A DNA stretch of 64,000 nucleotides from Hippopus hippopus (Eukaryota; Mollusca; Bivalvia; Cardiida; Cardiidae): contig OX328113.1 in assembly GCA_946811185.2 (NCBI GenBank), positions 5,332,001 to 5,396,000 on the forward strand, read 5' to 3'. Position numbers and translations under genes: made by a program. Numbering within the stretch: the first letter of the stretch is position 1; each line of letters starts with the position of its first letter. The notes beneath the pieces were generated by a model. It was not told the origin of the DNA. It saw only the letters and a list, made by a program, of their open reading frames with translations, and made no database searches. Shown here one piece after another: positions 52,113 through 61,255 of the stretch.

Positions 52113-52403
52113 ATTGTCCGTATTTCACCAAATTCGTTCTATATAGAATGACTGCCATGTCCAAAGATGGGCCGAGATTGTTCGCAAAGATTATAGAATG
52201 ACCCCGTGGCCTAGGATAAAAGGTCATGCATCATAACATGCGCTCATAAGCCATAACACTGCATGACAGCTAACTTGTGTCTTCCGACAGTTAGTTGAAT
52301 CGTTTCCAGCATCCCTGTTTTCATTCTATATAACAAGAACCAACCGAGGCATGGCGCACTGTGAATGCAAAATTTGTCTGTGTAAATGGTGTTTTATGTC
52401 GCA

Positions 52404-52616
52404 TTAATTCTTATCATGCTAAATAAGTGACATGAAACTTTCGAGTCGATAGTTAAAAACCCACATTTTGCTATTTCAAAGGTATTTTTGGAGAAAGATA
52501 TCTCCTTATCGAACAGTGTAGATCCAAGATCAGACTACACGTTCTGTGCAGTCTGATCTTGGATCTACATTGTCCGCAAAAGGTCATCGAGTGGTGCTTA
52601 GCAGCTTTCGGGTTAA
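52404..52616. repeat. HP2 element, full length, TTAA both ends
   Basis: TTAATTCTTATCATGCTAAA to TTAGCAGCTTTCGGGTTAAG. Flanks GTGTTTTATGTCGCA and GCTGTTTTTAACATTTATTC look like the two halves of a SINE-3/4 body. Confidence 0.8.
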
Positions 52617-52789
52617 GCTGTTTTTAACATTTATTCCTGTATTTTTCGGATTAAATTCATGAATGATAAATCAAACACGACGAAAAAGATTCGCACGTAT
52701 CTATACATAATGTAAAATACTGTTCCAAATATGGTATAATGACGTAACCTGCATACGGACTACTTTCAAACTTTGTTCTGATTTTATTC

Positions 52790-53100
52790 GACCAGCCCGC
52801 ATAGCTCAGTTATTAGAGAGTAGGACTCGTGAACGTGGTGTTCTGGGTCAGTTGAGGGTGTGGGTTCGATTTCCACGGCTGGCCATCTAAAATTACCAAA
52901 AGTCTTTCGGATGAGACGTTAAACGGAGGTCCCGTGTGACGGTGCTATACACCGAGCACGTTAAAGATTAAGGTATAACTTAGGACGGGTTTCGTCCTGT
53001 ATCTGCACTATCCCCCGTAACAATACTAACAGCCCTCAGGGGGTGTCGCCCATATGGGCAATCGGTGACAACGATAAATAAACGCAAAAATTCAATCAAT
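52790..53100 (+). mobile_element. SINE-2, full length
   Basis: Head GCATAGCTCAGTTATTAGAG with B box GTGGGTTCGATTTCCACGG. TCTTTCGGATGAGACGTTAA, CGCCCATATGGGCAATCGGT, tail AAAAATTCAATCAATC. Confidence 0.85.
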
Positions 53101-53177
53101 CTTATTTGATTGGTCAAATCAAAATGGTAAAATATCAGCCATGCATATATACAAGTTTTTACCCTCTAAACCAGATC

Positions 53178-53320
53178 CTGAACCATGCGCTATGAAAATG
53201 GACATCAATGCATCTGCAAAAAGTATCGCAAGCTAACCTGGGTTGAAACTTTTTTTGCCATTGGTTAATTTTCTGCATGTCAAAGGACCATTTTATCTCA
53301 TGATTCAGTGGGTTGTCAAA
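53178..53320 (+). repeat. HP3 left half
   Basis: CTGAACCATGCGCTATGAAA, palindrome deleted (AGTATCGCAAGCTAACCTGG), continuing to TTCAGTGGGTTGTCAAAAAC. Followed at once by a complete copy. Confidence 0.65.
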
Positions 53321-53322
53321 AA

Positions 53323-53590
53323 CATGAGCCATATTCTCCAAAAGAAGGGTTTAATGCATCTGCGAAAAGTATAGACCCAGGTCAGCCTGCGCAGTCCGCG
53401 CAGGCTGACCTGGGCCGAAACTTTTCGCTGTTTGTCAATTTCTTGTATGTCCAAGGACCATCCTACCTCATGATTCCATTGGTTGTGAGAAAAAATGAAT
53501 TTTATGGACCCATGATTATGTGATGATGGCTTGCTTGGTATAATACATCACGTAGATGCATGAAGCCCCCTTTTACCGGAGCATTGCTTT
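53323..53590 (+). repeat. HP3 element, forward
   Basis: TGAGCCATATTCTCCAAAAG to TTTTACCGGAGCATTGC. Palindrome CAGCCTGCGCAGTCCGCGCA. Confidence 0.85.
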
Positions 53591-53825
53591 TTTTTTTTTT
53601 TTCATCAATGGTGGTAATAGTTTGTCGTTGAAAGTATAATAGAAGACATTTTCTGTTGTAGTAGCTCTTATAGTACTTGTATTTGCATCTCGGTGCGTAA
53701 GAAAACTTCAAATATCAAATTGGCTCACGCAGCTCGAACCAAATTCAAACACCAGGAAAGTTAAAACACCATAATATTCCGTATATGGCTTTGCGTCAGT
53801 AAGGGATATATTTTGAAAAACAAAT

Positions 53826-54046
53826 TAAGGTCTACGGCCCCATAACTCTCATATTAATAGACGGAAGCTGCCGAAATTGGCTGAATAGCCTTTAGAAAAA
53901 ACGTCGGTGTTACACGATATTTACCGATGAGTTAGTGAGTCAGAGGCCCCTAACTCTCATATTAAAAGACGGAAGCTGGCGAGATTGACAGAAAAGCCTT
54001 TACGAAAACGTCGATGTTTACCGATGGGTTAGGGACCGTAGACCCT
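53826..54046 (+). repeat. Two copies of the ~115-bp unit
   Basis: TTAAGGTCTACGGCCCCATA, ACGGAAGCTGCCGAAATTGG, CGATATTTACCGATGAGTTA, as at 29998-30228. Confidence 0.75.
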
Positions 54047-54159
54047 AATTTGTTGTACTAATTGAAACATCTTATGAAATTAATCTTGTCTCTAGAGATG
54101 TACAGATGATTCAATCTGTGTGGTAAGTTGATTAACGGTGTATCAAGCAAGTCTATGTT

Positions 54160-54225
54160 TTCTACGACTCTGAAAAAAAAAGGACTTTTTGAAACCACTG
54201 CTGGAAATGGAGAAAATGCTGATGA
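54160..54225. repeat. HP1 fragment
   Basis: GGACTTTTTGAAACCACTGC then GGAGAAAATGCTGATGATG. Left arm only. Confidence 0.55.
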
Positions 54226-54522
54226 TGTTGGCGCCTTGTCATCTGTATTTCAATTATTTCACGGTGGCAGTTCACAGATCCATTTTTTTTTCTCTGTATA
54301 AATACTACCCGAAGAAAGTGCTACTTGTTTCAGTGCACCATAGTATTACCATATGTACGAAAAATACGTAAGTGTCCTTTTGATTCACTGTCCATGACAA
54401 AGACACATGCGCAGTAGGATGCGCGCGAATATTTGCGATATATGTCGTTAACTTTCTTGAGTTTAATGTTTCAAACTCTATCCGAAGTTTGCCTTTTGGA
54501 ACACATGTGTTTAATTCAACAC
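54226..54522. other. Mostly unassigned
   Basis: A SINE-3-like phrase (TTATTTCACGGTGGCAGTTC) occurs at about 54253. The remainder matches nothing noticed elsewhere. Confidence 0.35.
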
Positions 54523-54525
54523 TAA

Positions 54526-54736
54526 GTTTTTAACCGTTAGGCTGCTAAGCCCGACCCAAAGACCTTTTGAGGACAACGTAGGTCAAGATCAGACTGCACA
54601 GAACGCGCAGTCTTACCTTTGATCTACACTGTCCGATAAAAAGATATCCCCTCTTCCTAAGAGAAAAAAAATGACATAGCAAAGTTTTGGCGTCTTACAA
54701 TCGGCTTGAAAGTTTCACAATCATTTAGCTGCTTAA
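54526..54736. repeat. HP2 element, reverse
   Basis: TTTTTAACCGTTAGGCTGCT to CATTTAGCTGCTTAAA. Its right end is where the next HP2 variant begins. Confidence 0.8.
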
Positions 54737-54945
54737 ATCTTTCATTACTGAATAAATAAATTGCATTTTCTCCAATGCTTCAAATACAGTTTCGTTGCAA
54801 GATCCAGACCGAGTTCAGTCGTAATCTAGAATAAAGAAGTGGACAGTGTAGAACAGAGATCAGACTGCACGTTCTGTGAATCCTGATCTTGATCTACACT
54901 GTCCACGAAAGCTTCTGGTGTCGTCTATGGTATGGACAGAGTTAA
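54733..54945. repeat. HP2 variant (CATTACTGAATAAATAA subtype)
   Basis: TTAAATCTTTCATTACTGAA to GTATGGACAGAGTTAAG. TTAA at both ends. It appears inserted into the terminal TTAA region of the preceding HP2. Confidence 0.8.
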
Positions 54946-55082
54946 GAGTTGAGAGGTTAAACCTTGAGACTCGTTCGTGACGGTTACAAATGAAACGTAA
55001 CATACCTGTCTATAAATACCAAAGTGAATTAATGCTCATTATGTTTTTATCGAGAGATTAATTAAATGAATTTATTTTTGTA

Positions 55083-55350
55083 TGAGCCATGCTCTGTGAA
55101 AAGGGGGTTTAATGCATCTGCAAAAAGTATCGATTTATGTCAGCCTGCGCAGTACGCGCAGGCTGACATGAATCGAAACTTTTTGCCATTTATGACTTTT
55201 AAACATGTTCATGGACAGTTCTACCTCTAGATTCAGTCTTTTGTCAGACAATGGATTGTGTGGATCCATAATTATTTGATGCCTTGCTTTGTATAATGCA
55301 TCACGGAGATGCATTATACCGCCCCCCCCCCCGTCACAGAGAATGACTAA
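55083..55350 (+). repeat. HP3 element, forward
   Basis: TGAGCCATGCTCTGTGAAAA to GTCACAGAGAATGACTAAT. Palindrome CAGCCTGCGCAGTACGCGCA. A C run of 12 replaces part of the right end. Confidence 0.85.
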
Positions 55351-55417
55351 TATTTATTTTAAATATTCATCATTTTTTTCCAGTTGTGTTTCAGTGAATC
55401 TTTACATCCTATGTGTA

Positions 55418-55735
55418 TGAAAAACATGAATATATGCTGAAAATATGCAAAAATAATGTGAATACATGTGAAAAAAATGCGAATACATATGAAAACAATG
55501 CGAATACATATGAAAACAATATGAATACATATTAAAACAATGCGAATACATGTGAAAACAATATGAATATATATGAAAACAATATAAATACATATGAAAA
55601 CAATGCGAATACATATGGAAACAATATGAATACATATGAAAACAATGCGAATACATATGGAAACAATATGAATACATATGTAAACAATGCAAATACATAT
55701 GAAAACAAAGTCAATACATATGAAAACGATGCGCT
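55418..55735 (+). repeat. 21-bp minisatellite, about 15 units
   Basis: The unit AACAATGCGAATACATATGAA alternates with versions having ATATG for ATGCG. Constant 21-bp period, equal to seven codons. Confidence 0.9.
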
Positions 55736-55805
55736 GAAAGGAGTATACGGAATGTTTAAAAATTTAGTCTACAGCAAGATTCAAAATGTGATCGGCAGAA
55801 AATAA
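55431..55805 (+). CDS. Heptapeptide-repeat ORF, doubtful, one in-frame stop
   Basis: From ATG at 55431 the frame reads MLKICKNNVNTCEKN and then repeats of NTYENNA/NTYENNM. A TAA interrupts near 55531-55533; it is open again from ATG 55563 to 55805. After the last repeat a non-repetitive tail of about 24 residues (LKGVYGMFKNLVYSKIQNVI) could form an amphipathic helix. The 21-bp unit keeps the frame automatically, so an open frame is weak evidence for coding. No promoter or homology is recognised. It lies about 300 bp upstream of the CBM20 gene on the same strand. Confidence 0.2.
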
Positions 55806-55920
55806 TGAATAAATAAATCAAAAGATAAAATGAATGACGTTAGCTAAATAGATTAAAGAAAAAAAAAATAAATATAAATAAAAAAATAATTAAATTCAGC
55901 TACAGGGTATTTTGGCATTT

Positions 55921-56003
55921 AACGTCAACGTCACGTGATGGCAACGTAACGTCACATGCTTGTAACAACATCACGTGACTGAGGATTGTGTATATAAATA
56001 GCG
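55921..56003 (+). promoter_or_regulatory. CBM20 gene promoter: two TCACGTGA boxes and a TATA box
   Basis: TCACGTGA at 55931-55938 and 55971-55978, each within a 9/10 match to GTCACGTGAC. ACGTCAC at 55949-55955. TATA box TATATAAATA at 55991-56000. Transcription would start near 56020-56030, about 80-90 bp before the ATG. Confidence 0.7.
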
Positions 56004-56024
56004 ACGTTTCTCTAACAACAACGT

Positions 56025-56078
56025 ATGAGTTTAAACAGCAAACAATGTAAGCAGGAGCGTATCTGTACAAATTTGTAA
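56025..56078 (+). promoter_or_regulatory. Possible upstream ORF in 5' leader
   Basis: An ATG at 56025 opens 17 codons (MSLNSKQCKQERICTNL) to TAA at 56076-56078. A second minimal ATG-TAA lies at 56045-56050 in another frame. Whether the first is transcribed depends on the exact start site. Confidence 0.35.
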
Positions 56079-56107
56079 AACCGATTGAAATAAAAACAGA
56101 AAACGTT

Positions 56108-56707
56108 ATGGAGAAGCCATATTTTCTAACATGCAAATTACCAATTATTGGTACACTTGGGAATCGACAACCCGATGAACAAATCTGCATTTTTCAAACC
56201 AAGTTCAACAATGAGAATTCAAACATGTGTCTGGCTCTGCTGGGTTCGGTACCTCATCTCGGATGTTGGGACAGAATTGGTCCGGTGATTGCTGAGTATC
56301 ATAGCGATAGTGACACATGGCAAGCCAATGTGAAACTTCCGATGGACATTGACATCGAGTACAAATGGATTTTATATGATAAAAATGCATCGCAGATTAT
56401 TGAATACCAGCCTGGGGAAAACAGAAAGCTTCGAGTTGGCAACACACAACTTTTGGTGCAAGATAGCTGGTGTGGCGGCCAAAACATAACTGAGATAACT
56501 TCAAAAGAAGTTAGCCGTCTGGTACATAGGTCAAAAGATAGGAGAAGTGAGTTTTCGGAGAAGCTTATTCAAGGTTGTGTTATTTGTACTGGTCTATGGA
56601 ACAATGCGAAAGAACTGGTTTGTAACAATATTGGTGTTGCAGTTAAGATCGGTGTTGTGGCTGTACTTGTGGCATCTTGGCTCTGGCTCTATAAGAAATT
56701 CTTTTGA
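56108..56707 (+). CDS. CBM20 glycogen/starch-binding membrane protein
   Basis: 199 residues in one exon. A CBM20 fold is shown by ICIFQTKF (26-33), LLGSVPHLGCWD (44-55), W71 with ANVKLP (73-78), IEYKWILYD (83-91), EYQPGENR (99-106) and VQDSW (117-121). W54 and K86 match conserved ligand-site positions. The second site-1 aromatic, Trp in fungal glucoamylase, is Tyr100 here. Residues 122-170 form a charged linker, followed by one hydrophobic segment at about 175-195 and a short basic end YKKFF. There is no signal peptide, so a tail-anchored protein with a cytosolic sugar-binding head is inferred. Vertebrate STBD1, a glycogen/ER-linked protein, has the reverse order (N-terminal anchor, C-terminal CBM20). 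The ATG is chosen because it is the first in frame and CBM20 follows within 25 residues. The lack of introns could mean a retrocopy, but a TATA promoter is present. Confidence 0.85.
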   Translation: MEKPYFLTCKLPIIGTLGNRQPDEQICIFQTKFNNENSNMCLALLGSVPHLGCWDRIGPVIAEYHSDSDTWQANVKLPMDIDIEYKWILYDKNASQIIEYQPGENRKLRVGNTQLLVQDSWCGGQNITEITSKEVSRLVHRSKDRRSEFSEKLIQGCVICTGLWNNAKELVCNNIGVAVKIGVVAVLVASWLWLYKKFF

Positions 56708-56944
56708 ATTTGTTGAAGATTGTTCTGAATTATATATTGATACTGTCAAAATAACCTATGTTGTGTTTGATGTTTTGAGATTTTTTGTGATAAAATTTGT
56801 TGAATGCATTCATGAATATTATTTCATTCCTAAGGATTCGTGAAAGTATGCTGTAAGTTTTTTTTTTTTCATTACAAAAGAGAAAGGAAATATGAGAAAA
56901 TAAAAACTAATTATAGGAAACGGTTTTTGTATTGTTTTTAACCC
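56708..56944 (+). other. Likely 3' UTR of the CBM20 gene
   Basis: AT-rich sequence after the stop. A poly(A)-signal-like AAAATAAAAAC lies near 56896. No canonical downstream element was evaluated. Confidence 0.45.
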
Positions 56945-57205
56945 TCAGAGCTGAGCATCGGTGGCACAGTCGGTAGCGTACACAACTTGAGAACAGGGGG
57001 TCACTGGTTCGATTCCCGGCTCGGCCGATTTCTTTCTGAGGACTGATAATAGTTATTGCGACAGGATTCATTCCTCTCTCACCGCTGACCACTTTTTCGA
57101 TCATGGTTGTGTGGGAAAGCAGTCAGTGGCTTGGAAAAAATATTGTGCAGAGTACTAGTAAAAGAAACCCCAGGAAAGCATGGATAGGCGCACTGGCCGC
57201 CGCGA
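56945..57205 (+). mobile_element. SINE-1, near full length
   Basis: GCATCGGTGGCACAGTCGGT (A-box region), CACTGGTTCGATTCCCGGCT (B box), body GACTGATAATAGTTATTGCG, ATAGGCGCACTGGCCGCCGC. It lacks the CAATC tail because it merges with a SINE-3. Confidence 0.8.
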
Positions 57206-57407
57206 TAGATATTTCAGTCATATCACGGCGACAGCTCACTTATTAATGTACTTCGTGGGTTTAACTAGTGCTAAGCTGGGGCTCTGAAGCGTCTTGCTCT
57301 AGGACACTCCCACGAAAAATCAAGTGGATCTAGTGAGGCTCGAACTCAGTGCCCCCAGGTCACGAGTCCTACACTTTACTACTGAGCCAAGAAAGACCCT
57401 TGAGATA
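57206..57407 (-). mobile_element. SINE-3, reverse
   Basis: TATCACGGCGACAGCTCACT, GGGGCTCTGAAGCGTCTTGC, AGGCTCGAACTCAGTGCCCC (B-box complement), CTTTACTACTGAGCCAAG. Confidence 0.75.
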
Positions 57408-57466
57408 GGTGGAGAGATTTGGAAGTGCATAAGGCTGACGGAAGAACGAAGAATGAGTGCCAGAAT

Positions 57467-57577
57467 TAACCCTTTACCAAACAATCCCGTGTTGTAACGA
57501 CCATGAGAAAAAATGCCTTTTGAAACCGTTATGATTATAGGAGAAAAAGCTTGTAACTGGCATTTCCTCCTTTCCCA
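57467..57577. repeat. HP1 element, right half missing
   Basis: TTAACCCTTTACCAAACAAT to AACTGGCATTTCCTCCTTTC, broken by SINE-1. Confidence 0.7.
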
Positions 57578-57900
57578 GAGCCGAGACCCGGTAGCTCAAT
57601 CGGTAGCGTACAGAACTTGAGAACAGGGCGTCGCTGGTTTGCCGATCCCGGCTTGGCCAATTTCTTTCCGAGGATTGATGATCGTAAGGGCGACACTATT
57701 CTTTCCTCTGTCATTGCTGACCACTGTTTCGACGATGGTTATGTTGGAAAGCAGCCAGTGGCTTTGGCTTTGAAAGAATACTTGCGGAGTAATGGTAAAA
57801 GAAACTCCAGGAAGGCATGGATAGGTGCACTGGCAGACGCGATATAAGTGAATTAATGTTGAAAAACGGCGTTAACTTCATACAATCATACAATCAATCA
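57578..57900 (+). mobile_element. SINE-1, full length
   Basis: GGTAGCTCAATCGGTAGCGT, body GGATTGATGATCGTAAGGGC, GCATGGATAGGTGCACTGGC, tail CATACAATCATACAATCAATC. The B box has drifted (GGTTTGCCGATCCCG). Confidence 0.85.
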
Positions 57901-57970
57901 TTCACCAAACCATACCGTGTTTTGTAAACGACCATGAGGAAAAAAAAAACATAACAGCATTATTCTTATG
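57901..57970. repeat. HP1 left-end fragment
   Basis: TTCACCAAACCATACCGTGT then AAACGACCATGAGGAAA. This is a second HP1 start rather than the continuation of the one before the SINE. Confidence 0.55.
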
Positions 57971-58031
57971 TTGCCAGTGTTTACACTCAACATCGATTTT
58001 TGTTTATGCATTGGCTATAAATTTTCACACC

Positions 58032-58600
58032 TTAAAGGTGGCCCTTCAGATTTTGGGACGAAAATTTTACAAAAATACAAAAAAAAAAAACCCATCCTTA
58101 TACTCCCAAAGCCGTTTAATTTTCATTCATAAAACCCCAGTAGTCGAAAACCATTCGACAACAAGAGAAATTAGAGATTTACTACGGCCCAGGTCGACAC
58201 AGACGGGAAACACGGTCTATTTTTACATGAGCAACTCACTCATTTACATACCGGAAATACACAAACGAAGCTTCAAAAATAGCGTCCGAAGAAGACATTA
58301 TGGAAAATAGTTACATGTTTGTTATGTTATGGAATTTAAGCGTCATTAGTCACGTGCCAGTCACTTGACATTCCCACAATGCTTTTTTGATTTTTGGCGC
58401 GAAATCTAAAAATACCTGTAGAGGCTACGTAGCCTTTTAAGGGAACACCATCAAAAAAAAAAAAATTTGTAATTTTATGATTCTTAATTATTGATTAATT
58501 TAATTATTGATTATTTGTATTGTTTTTTCATATAAATTTCAGTGATATATATATTTTTTTTATTTGGTGAGATGTGAAAAATTTTAATACCCACCTTTAA
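58032..58600. mobile_element. TTAA-ended element, 569 bp
   Basis: Starts TTAAAGGTGG and ends CCACCTTTAA. TIRs are short (10 bp) with weaker similarity beyond. The interior has a 99-codon basic frame on the plus strand with no recognisable domain and no ATG start. Confidence 0.5.
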
Positions 58601-58607
58601 TGCCAAA

Positions 58608-58810
58608 TAAAAAAATAAAATGCCTTTTGAAACCAATATGGGTAAAGGAGAAAATGCTTGTAACTGGCATTTTGTCCTTTTCCACATTGTATTTTTTTCC
58701 GTTTTTCATAGACACCCCCATTTTATTTTACACATATTTATTTTGTCCTCTGCAAATGGTTTGAAATTGGATGGGTCTACAAACATTACCATCTGGTATT
58801 GTTATAAACC
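58608..58810. repeat. HP1 element
   Basis: Hairpin GGAGAAAATGCTTGTAACTG then GCATTTTGTCC, followed by TTTGTCCTCTGCAAATGGTT. Ends ACCATCTGGTATTG. Confidence 0.7.
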
Positions 58811-58889
58811 TTAGAACCGACTAATAAACCCATTTTCAGTGTGAAATAATATAATAAGACGCAAATAATGGTAAATTCGGAGCTGTTCT

Positions 58890-58995
58890 TTTCAACAATG
58901 TCTCAGAAAAGTGGACAGTGTAGATCAAAGATCAGACTGCAAGTTAACTGCACTCTGATCTTAATCGTCATCGGCCCCAATGGCAACTAATGTTG
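58890..58995. repeat. HP2 element, partial
   Basis: GGACAGTGTAGATCAAAGAT with GCACTCTGATCTTAATCGTC. The loop is altered to AAGTTAACTG. Confidence 0.65.
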
Positions 58996-59006
58996 TAAAA
59001 GAAGCT

Positions 59007-59245
59007 TTAACCCCTTACCAAATATCCCGGGTTTTAACGATCCTGAGGTAAAGGCCTTTTGAAAACATTGTGGGAAAAGTAGAAAATGCTAGTAACTAGC
59101 ATTTTCTACTTTTCCCACAATGGTTTCTACTCTATCAGAGACCTTCATTTTATTTGTACCACATTTAAATTTGTTGTCTGCAGATGCTTTCAATTTGGAG
59201 GAAAATCTCAATTTTGTCATGTGGGAAAGGGACATGGGTTTAAAA
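59007..59245. repeat. HP1 element, full length
   Basis: TTAACCCCTTACCAAATATC to GTCATGTGGGAAAGGGAC. Hairpin AAAATGCTAGTAACTAGCAT, compensated changes in both arms. Confidence 0.85.
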
Positions 59246-59269
59246 GTGCAATTACCAGTGAACTTTGTT

Positions 59270-60010
59270 TTTTTTTTTTTGTACGCGTGTTTTATGCTAT
59301 TTTCAACAGCATTTCAACTATACCACGGTCTCGCGCCATTCCTATGCATGTTCATCATAGGCTGGAGGCCTTAAATACTGAATAAATAATTTAGACTTCT
59401 CACTTAGACATGGGGCCCCATATTTCGTTTACAATTTAGAAAATCACTAAATTGCACTATCGTTTTTTTTTTCAATAGCGTTTCAACAATACCACGGTCT
59501 CATGTCATTGCTATACATGTTCAAATGATATATCATGGGCCGCAGGCCTTAAATACCTAGTAAATAATCCAGACTTCTCCCTCAGACATATAGCTCAAAT
59601 TTTCGTTTACAGTTTATAAAAATCACGACATTGTATCATCCTTTCTTTTCAACAGTGTTTCAATAATACCACGGTCTCATGTCATTCATATACGTGTTCA
59701 TATGATACATCATGGGTGAGAGGCCTTTAATACTAAAGAAATAAACCACTGGCTGCTTTCCCACATAATCATCGTCGAAACAATAGTCAGCGGTAAGAGA
59801 GGAATGAATCCTGTCGCAATGACTATCATCAATCCTCGAAAAGAAATTGGCCGGGCCAGGGATCGAACCAACGACCCCCTGTTCTCAAGTCCTGTACGCT
59901 ACCAGCTGAAATACCGGGACTCGGCGCTTCTGTCCCAGACATGAAGCCCTAATTTTCGTTTACAATTTAGAGAATCACTAAATTGCATTATCTTTTCAAC
60001 AAGCACTTAC
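59270..60010 (+). repeat. Tandem ~185-bp units, about 3.5 copies
   Basis: CAACAGCATTTCAACTATAC, CAATAGCGTTTCAACAATAC and CAACAGTGTTTCAATAATAC at about 59303, 59472 and 59650. Each is followed by a GAGGCCTT-type AATAAATAA stretch and TCGTTTACA. The last unit is broken by SINE-1. Confidence 0.8.
59752..59935 (-). mobile_element. SINE-1, reverse, inserted in the 185-bp array
   Basis: Complement: GCTGCTTTCCCACATAATCA, ACTATCATCAATCCTCGAAA, AGGGATCGAACCAACGACC, TCAAGTCCTGTACGCTACC. Truncated at its 3' end. Confidence 0.8.
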
Positions 60011-60107
60011 CTCTGTTTTACATTTTGAAGTTTTTTGGCAGAAATTCCAGCCTGGGCACGTGTTTCTGTTGAGCTCCTGTTATTTCACATTACAAAACAC
60101 ATTTCCT

Positions 60108-60340
60108 TAAACTATTACCAAATAATTACAGGCTTTAACGATCCCCAAGTTAAAATAGTTTTAAGAACATTGCGGGAAAAGGAGAAAATGCTGGTAACCA
60201 GCATTTTCTCCTTTTCCCACAATGTTTTCTACCTTTCTTAAAAAGAAATCCAACCATTTTAGAAGCATTTAATTTGTCGTCTGCAATTGTTTTCTAGATG
60301 GACAAGTCTAAAATTTTGTTGTCTGGTAAAGCGTTGACTC
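60108..60340. repeat. HP1 element, full length
   Basis: TTAAACTATTACCAAATAAT to GTTGTCTGGTAAAGCGTTGA. Perfect central hairpin at about 60179-60225. Confidence 0.85.
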
Positions 60341-60349
60341 TTCATCAAG

Positions 60350-60512
60350 AGGACTCTTACTTATTGTACTTTATTCTCCTTTTCTGGAGAATGTTCTACA
60401 TTTCAAAAGAACGAAGTTTCTGATTGGCTAAACCAGAAGAGTTTAACTTTTGAGCCAATCAAATATTGCGTTACATTCTACAAATGAAATTAAACAAAAA
60501 TTATAAAATGAA
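60350..60512. mobile_element. M6-like element
   Basis: TTTCTGATTGGCTAAACCAG with TGAGCCAATCAAATATTG form the inner stem. Terminal CTTAAGAA is missing. Confidence 0.5.
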
Positions 60513-60524
60513 GATTTAGAATAG

Positions 60525-60800
60525 CTGAGTTTGAATTCCCAGCTTGGCCAATTTCTTTCCGAGGATTGATGATAGTCATTGCGACAGGATTCATTCCTCT
60601 CTCTACCCGCTGATTATTGTTCCAACGATGGCTATGTTGGAAAGCAGCCAGTGGCTCTGGGAGAATATGAAGTACCGGAAAAAGGAACTTCAGAAAAGCA
60701 TGGATAGGTACACTGGCCGCCGCGATATACCTGAAATAATGTTACAAATGGCGTTAAACAGCATTCAATACCCAATACAATGGCAAAATATTAAAGTAGT
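60525..60800 (+). mobile_element. SINE-1, head partly lost
   Basis: GAGTTTGAATTCCCAGCTTG B box, body GGATTGATGATAGTCATTGC, GCATGGATAGGTACACTGGC, tail TTCAATACCCAATACAATG. Confidence 0.75.
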
Positions 60801-60809
60801 TGAATACGA

Positions 60810-60995
60810 GTCCTGTTTATGTCACGGCGACAGTTCACGAATCTAGAAGTGTCCTATTTTTTACCAGTCAAGAAGGTCATGGGTTGGAATGTCTTGCTCA
60901 TGGACAGTCTAGCACAACCGGCGCCTCTAGCGAGAATCTAACTTTGATCCAATCGACTGCAAATCAATAACCTGAGCGACTTAGGGCCTAAAAGT
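60810..60995 (-). mobile_element. SINE-3, reverse, diverged
   Basis: TATGTCACGGCGACAGTTCA, GGAATGTCTTGCTCATGGAC, head complement ATCTAACTTTGATCC is poor. Confidence 0.55.
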
Positions 60996-61034
60996 CTAAG
61001 AAAGATCGAAACCTGACCGCTAAATGAACTGTTT

Positions 61035-61255
61035 TTAACCGTCAGGCTGCTGAGCGTGACTCAAGAACTATTTGCGGACAGCGTAGATCAAGATCAGACT
61101 GCACAGAACGTGCAGTCTGATCTTGGATCTACACTGTCCGATAAGGAGATATACCCCCCTCCAAAAAAAAAAGATAACTTTGAAATAGAAAAATTTCTGG
61201 TTTTACTATCGACTTGAAAGTTTCATTTCACTTATTTAGCAGATTAAGCATCAAC
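61035..61255. repeat. HP2 element, reverse, full length
   Basis: TTTAACCGTCAGGCTGCTGA to TTATTTAGCAGATTAAGC. Near-perfect hairpin GCAGACTG-type with loop ACAGAACGTG. Confidence 0.85.

Noticed and set aside
58011..58310. 99-codon basic plus-strand frame
   Set aside because: It lies inside the TTAA-ended element at 58032-58600, begins with TTG, and shows no domain; too weak to call a transposase.
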